Position numbers and translations under genes: made by a program. From positions 1-7,367 of the forward strand of contig JAMOQA010000502.1 of NCBI GenBank assembly GCA_027064265.1: 7,367 bases of DNA, read 5' to 3'. Shown here piece by piece: positions 4,649-7,367 of this stretch (the stretch's first letter is position 1; the number at the start of each line of letters is the position of its first letter). This DNA comes from Acidobacteriota bacterium. Lineage in GTDB: Bacteria > Acidobacteriota > Polarisedimenticolia > J045. The notes under the pieces are model-generated. The model ran no database searches and was not told the origin of the DNA. It saw only the letters and a program-made list of their open reading frames with translations.

Positions 4649-5494
4649 TCAGCGCCCCTTCATCCAGTCGAAGATCCGGTCGAGCGCCTCCCGGTACGCC
4701 TCTTCCCGGTAGCCGAGCGAACGGGGGTCGAGCAGGCCGGTTCCCGCGCCCGGCACGAGGGCGACGGTCAGCTCGACGCCACCCTTCCGGGCCACGTCCT
4801 TCCATTCCCGTTCCTGGTCGGCGCCGAACGCGGCGCTTCCCGCCCCGACCAGCCAGAGGACGGGACAGCCGACCCGGGGCAGGACGTCCAGGTGGAGCCC
4901 CAGGTTCGTGCTGTCGAGCACCAGCCCGCGCGGTGCCGGCGCCTCCCCGGCTTCCGCCCGGGCCGCGGCGAACGGGAGCGCGAAGTCGCCCCCCGCCTTG
5001 ACCCCGAGGAGGAAGAACCGGCCGTCGAACCGGGGATGAGCGGCGAGCCGGTCGACCCCGGCCCCCAGCAGCTCGCGTGCCCGTTCCGCGTCGACCCCGG
5101 CCAGCAGCTCGGTGGCCGACGTGCGGGACGTGGCCACGACCTGTTCGAAGAGGTCCGGCACCACGACCAGGTAGCCGCCGGCCGCCAGGTCCCGTGCCAG
5201 CTCCCGGGTGCCCGGGTCCAGCCCCCACCAGCCATGGGCGAGGACGATTCCCGGGACGGGGCCGTCCCCCTCCGGCTCGACCAGGAAGTCCCGCACCGGC
5301 GGATCGACGCCGGGAAGTCGCTCGTAGACCCCGGGTTTCCCCTCGTCGGCCGTGGTCGGCGATTCCGGTACCGGTTCGACCACCGAGGGAACCTCCGGCA
5401 GGGAGGGTTCGGCCGGTTTCCCCTGCGGCCCGCAGGCGAGAACGGCGAGGAGGAATGGCAGGAACAGCACGACCAGGAGACGGCGGGGGATCAT
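4649..5494 (-). CDS. Dienelactone-hydrolase-fold lipoprotein lacking the catalytic triad (probable pseudoenzyme)
   Basis: A 281-residue lipoprotein. Residues 1-20 are a signal peptide with lipobox VLAC, so Cys21 should be lipidated; Gly22 at +2 does not signal inner-membrane retention. A Pro/Glu-rich linker (23-60) precedes an alpha/beta-hydrolase domain of the dienelactone hydrolase type (about 65-281), recognised by GIVLAHGWWGLDPGTRELA (82-100), LAAGGYLVVVPDLF (103-116) and a closing LVPGAGTGLLDP (246-257). The catalytic positions are all changed. The nucleophile elbow, GxCxGG in the family, reads GVKAGG with Lys166; the segment that normally carries Asp reads GAGSAAF (217-223); the segment expected to read GAGHGF reads GAGTGL with Thr252. 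A conventional Cys/Ser-Asp-His hydrolase is therefore unlikely; it may bind a ligand or partner instead. The ATG overlaps the stop of the upstream S9 peptidase as ATGA, implying translational coupling. Confidence 0.87.
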   Translation of the reverse strand: MIPRRLLVVLFLPFLLAVLACGPQGKPAEPSLPEVPSVVEPVPESPTTADEGKPGVYERLPGVDPPVRDFLVEPEGDGPVPGIVLAHGWWGLDPGTRELARDLAAGGYLVVVPDLFEQVVATSRTSATELLAGVDAERARELLGAGVDRLAAHPRFDGRFFLLGVKAGGDFALPFAAARAEAGEAPAPRGLVLDSTNLGLHLDVLPRVGCPVLWLVGAGSAAFGADQEREWKDVARKGGVELTVALVPGAGTGLLDPRSLGYREEAYREALDRIFDWMKGR

Positions 5495-7367
5495 CGGTTC
5501 GGACCTCCCAGGTGTTCACGGAAGAAGGCGAACATCTTGCGGAAGAGGTGGATCCGGCTCGCGTCGCGCCGGATCCCGTGCTTGCCGGTCGGGTAGATCA
5601 TCATGTCGAACGGGCGGCCGGCGCGCACCAGGGCGTCCACCATGCGGAACGTGTCCTGCGAATGGACATTGTCGTCCCGCAGGCCGTGGACCAGGAGCAG
5701 GGGGGTGCGTACCGCCCCCGCGTACGTCACCGGGTTGGCCCGGCGGTAGGCCTCCGGGTGTTCCGCGGGCAGGCCGAGCCGCTCCTCGGTGTAGTGGGTG
5801 TCGTAGTGTTCCCACTCGGTGACCGGGGCCACGGCGACATGGGCGGCGAAGGCGCCCGGGGCCTTCCCCGCCGCGAGGGCCGCCAGGAACCCCCCGTAGG
5901 ACCATCCCCACAGGCCGATGCGGCGCCGATCGACGCCGGCCACGTGGGTGGCCAGCCAGTCCGCGGCGGCGACCGTGTCGTCCAGGTCCGGCCCTCCGAG
6001 GTCCAGGTGGACGGCGGTGCGCCACTCCCGGCCGTAGCCCTCGGATCCCCGGTAGTCCACGGAGAGGACGACCCACCCTTCCCGCGCCATCAGGGTGTGG
6101 AGCGGGGTCGACCAGAGGAACGCCCGGCGGACCGCCTGGGAATACCCGCCGCCGTGCACGTGGACGATCGCCGCGCGGCCTTCCCGCGGCGGCCTGCCCG
6201 GCGGTTCCCAGAGGAGGGCCGGCACCTCGGCGCCGTCCTTCCCGCGCACGTGGACGATCCGGGGGACGATCAGCTCGGCCGGATCGAAGTCCCCCGGCGG
6301 GGAGCGGGTGAGCCGAATCCATTCCCTCTCGCTCCGCCCCGGCGGACCCACCCACAGGTCCCACGGCAGCGTCCAGTCGGACCGGACACTGGCGACCCAC
6401 TTCCCGTCGGGGCTGAGACGGGCCCCGTGCCAGCCGGGCTGGGGCGTCAGCCGCTCCGGCTCGCCCCCGTGGAGGGGCACCCGGTAGAGATGCTGCTCGT
6501 GGGGCGAGTCGAGGTGGCCCAGGAAGACGACGTTGCCCTGCACGACTCCCTGGAGCGCCGTCACCTCCCGGTCTCCGCGGGTCAGCTGGAGCATACCGCC
6601 GCCGGCCGGGTCGAGAAGCCAGAGGTGGGCGGTGCCCGTACGCTCGCTCCCGAGAAGCAGGCGTCCCCCGGGAGCCACGTCGAGGAACGACCGGGACAGG
6701 TTCACCCACGCATCGTCCCGCTCCACGTGGATCTCCCGGGTCGACCCGTCCGGGTGGACCTCGAGCAGGTGGAGCGAGTGCAGGTCCCGGGGTTCGATCC
6801 CGACGACCAGCTTCCCGGGCGCCAGCCAGAGAAGGTGGGTCACGTAGAAGTCGTCGAACTGGGAGAGATCGGCCCAGGTGACCCGTCCTCCCGCCGCCGG
6901 GACGATTCCGACCCGGATCCGGGAGTTCGCCGTCCCTGCCGGTGGCCGCCGCTGGTGGCGGCAGCGGACCCGGTCGCCGAGCACGTCGGGAATCGAGAGC
7001 ACCGCCACCGGAGAGGTGTCGTACTGGACGAAGGCGACCAGCTTCCCGTCGGGGGAGGGAGCCCACGCGGACCGGAACCCGACCTCCTCGAGGGCGATGT
7101 AGTCGGGCCGGCCGTTCAGGAGGGTGTCCCGGCCGTCGGACGTGAGCTGAACGAGGGAGCCGTCGTCGACGCCGAGGATCCAGAGGTCGTTGCCCCGCAC
7201 GAAGCCCACCCGGCGGCCGTCCGGAAACCACTGCGGGTCGATCTCGGGGGCCGCGGTGCGGGTCAGCCGGCGGAGGTTCCTGCCCGCCGGGTCGACGACG
7301 AAGAGGTCACCCCCGTAGGAGAGCAGCAGGCGGGACCCGTCCGGCGACCACGCGTAGGTGTCGATTC
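5491..7367 (-). CDS. S9 family peptidase, DPP-IV-like (S9B); N-terminus cut by window edge
   Basis: The visible 624 residues contain most of a beta-propeller domain and a complete C-terminal alpha/beta-hydrolase domain (about 420-622). Numbering starts at the right edge; the frame is open to it, so no start codon is assigned. The propeller shows repeated SPDG-type blades and DYIALEEVG, whose Glu93-Glu94 match the paired glutamates that hold the substrate N-terminus in DPP-IV. The triad is intact: Ser489 in GWSYGG, Asp564 in RDDNVH (with Asn566) and His596 in GKHGI. APVTEWEHYDTHYTEERLGLP (513-533) closely follows the DPP-IV segment containing the active-site tyrosines, here Tyr521 and Tyr525. 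The oxyanion loop reads HVHGGGYSQ, with His404 where mammalian DPP-IV has Tyr547, as in many bacterial S9 enzymes. It should remove dipeptides from peptide N-termini, probably in the periplasm, though the export signal is outside the window. It overlaps the lipoprotein gene by four bases. Confidence 0.95.
   Translation of the reverse strand, partial: IDTYAWSPDGSRLLLSYGGDLFVVDPAGRNLRRLTRTAAPEIDPQWFPDGRRVGFVRGNDLWILGVDDGSLVQLTSDGRDTLLNGRPDYIALEEVGFRSAWAPSPDGKLVAFVQYDTSPVAVLSIPDVLGDRVRCRHQRRPPAGTANSRIRVGIVPAAGGRVTWADLSQFDDFYVTHLLWLAPGKLVVGIEPRDLHSLHLLEVHPDGSTREIHVERDDAWVNLSRSFLDVAPGGRLLLGSERTGTAHLWLLDPAGGGMLQLTRGDREVTALQGVVQGNVVFLGHLDSPHEQHLYRVPLHGGEPERLTPQPGWHGARLSPDGKWVASVRSDWTLPWDLWVGPPGRSEREWIRLTRSPPGDFDPAELIVPRIVHVRGKDGAEVPALLWEPPGRPPREGRAAIVHVHGGGYSQAVRRAFLWSTPLHTLMAREGWVVLSVDYRGSEGYGREWRTAVHLDLGGPDLDDTVAAADWLATHVAGVDRRRIGLWGWSYGGFLAALAAGKAPGAFAAHVAVAPVTEWEHYDTHYTEERLGLPAEHPEAYRRANPVTYAGAVRTPLLLVHGLRDDNVHSQDTFRMVDALVRAGRPFDMMIYPTGKHGIRRDASRIHLFRKMFAFFREHLGGPNR

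Noticed and set aside
3990..5519. Open frame of 509 codons on the minus strand overlapping the repeat protein and lipoprotein genes
   Set aside because: Its translation is a low-complexity Arg/Gly/Pro/Ala mixture, as expected for a shadow frame in GC-rich DNA, while the overlapping frames carry recognisable lipoprotein, hydrolase and repeat motifs.
5516..7231. Open frame of 571 codons on the minus strand in a different frame from the peptidase
   Set aside because: It is a shadow of the S9 peptidase gene: Arg/Gly/Pro-rich with no domain motifs, whereas the chosen frame has a full catalytic triad.

Overview
GC-rich bacterial DNA (roughly 70% G+C by eye) with compact genes, strong Shine-Dalgarno sequences and Gram-negative envelope genes: signal peptides, an outer-membrane barrel ending in Phe, a Wza-type exporter and a lipoprotein. 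The mix of a DPP-IV-like S9 peptidase, a carboxypeptidase-regulatory-domain protein and a Wza/barrel pair would suit Acidobacteriota or a similar high-GC Gram-negative lineage. That placement is inference only. There are seven protein genes. The first and last are cut by the window edges. I see no RNA gene, mobile element or CRISPR array.

Layout. (1) Positions 1-2815, minus strand: a surface-polysaccharide export module, transcribed right to left as a small CarboxypepD-regulatory-like membrane protein, then a hairpin resembling a terminator or attenuator, then a BBP2-type outer-membrane beta-barrel, then a Wza-like polysaccharide export protein that runs off the left edge. (2) Positions 2816-2971: a divergent intergenic region with one AT-rich island that probably holds the promoters. 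(3) Positions 2972-3532, plus strand: pyrE, orotate phosphoribosyltransferase, with its catalytic and PRPP motifs intact. (4) Positions 3533-3714: a regulatory-looking gap with a 16-bp perfect palindrome inside a cluster of TGTCC/GGACA units, followed about 80 bp later by a sigma-54-like -24/-12 element. (5) Positions 3715-4638, plus strand: two small cytoplasmic genes of unrecognised function. Each carries two copies of the same helical repeat, so the pair holds four related repeats, whose spacing resembles DUF2267. (6) Positions 4649-7367, minus strand, convergent with the previous pair: an S9B (DPP-IV-like) peptidase with an intact Ser-Asp-His triad, overlapping by ATGA a dienelactone-hydrolase-fold lipoprotein in which all three catalytic positions appear to be replaced.

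The points most worth following are the pseudo-hydrolase lipoprotein translationally coupled to an active peptidase, the four-repeat gene pair, and the palindrome plus sigma-54-like promoter architecture in front of that pair.
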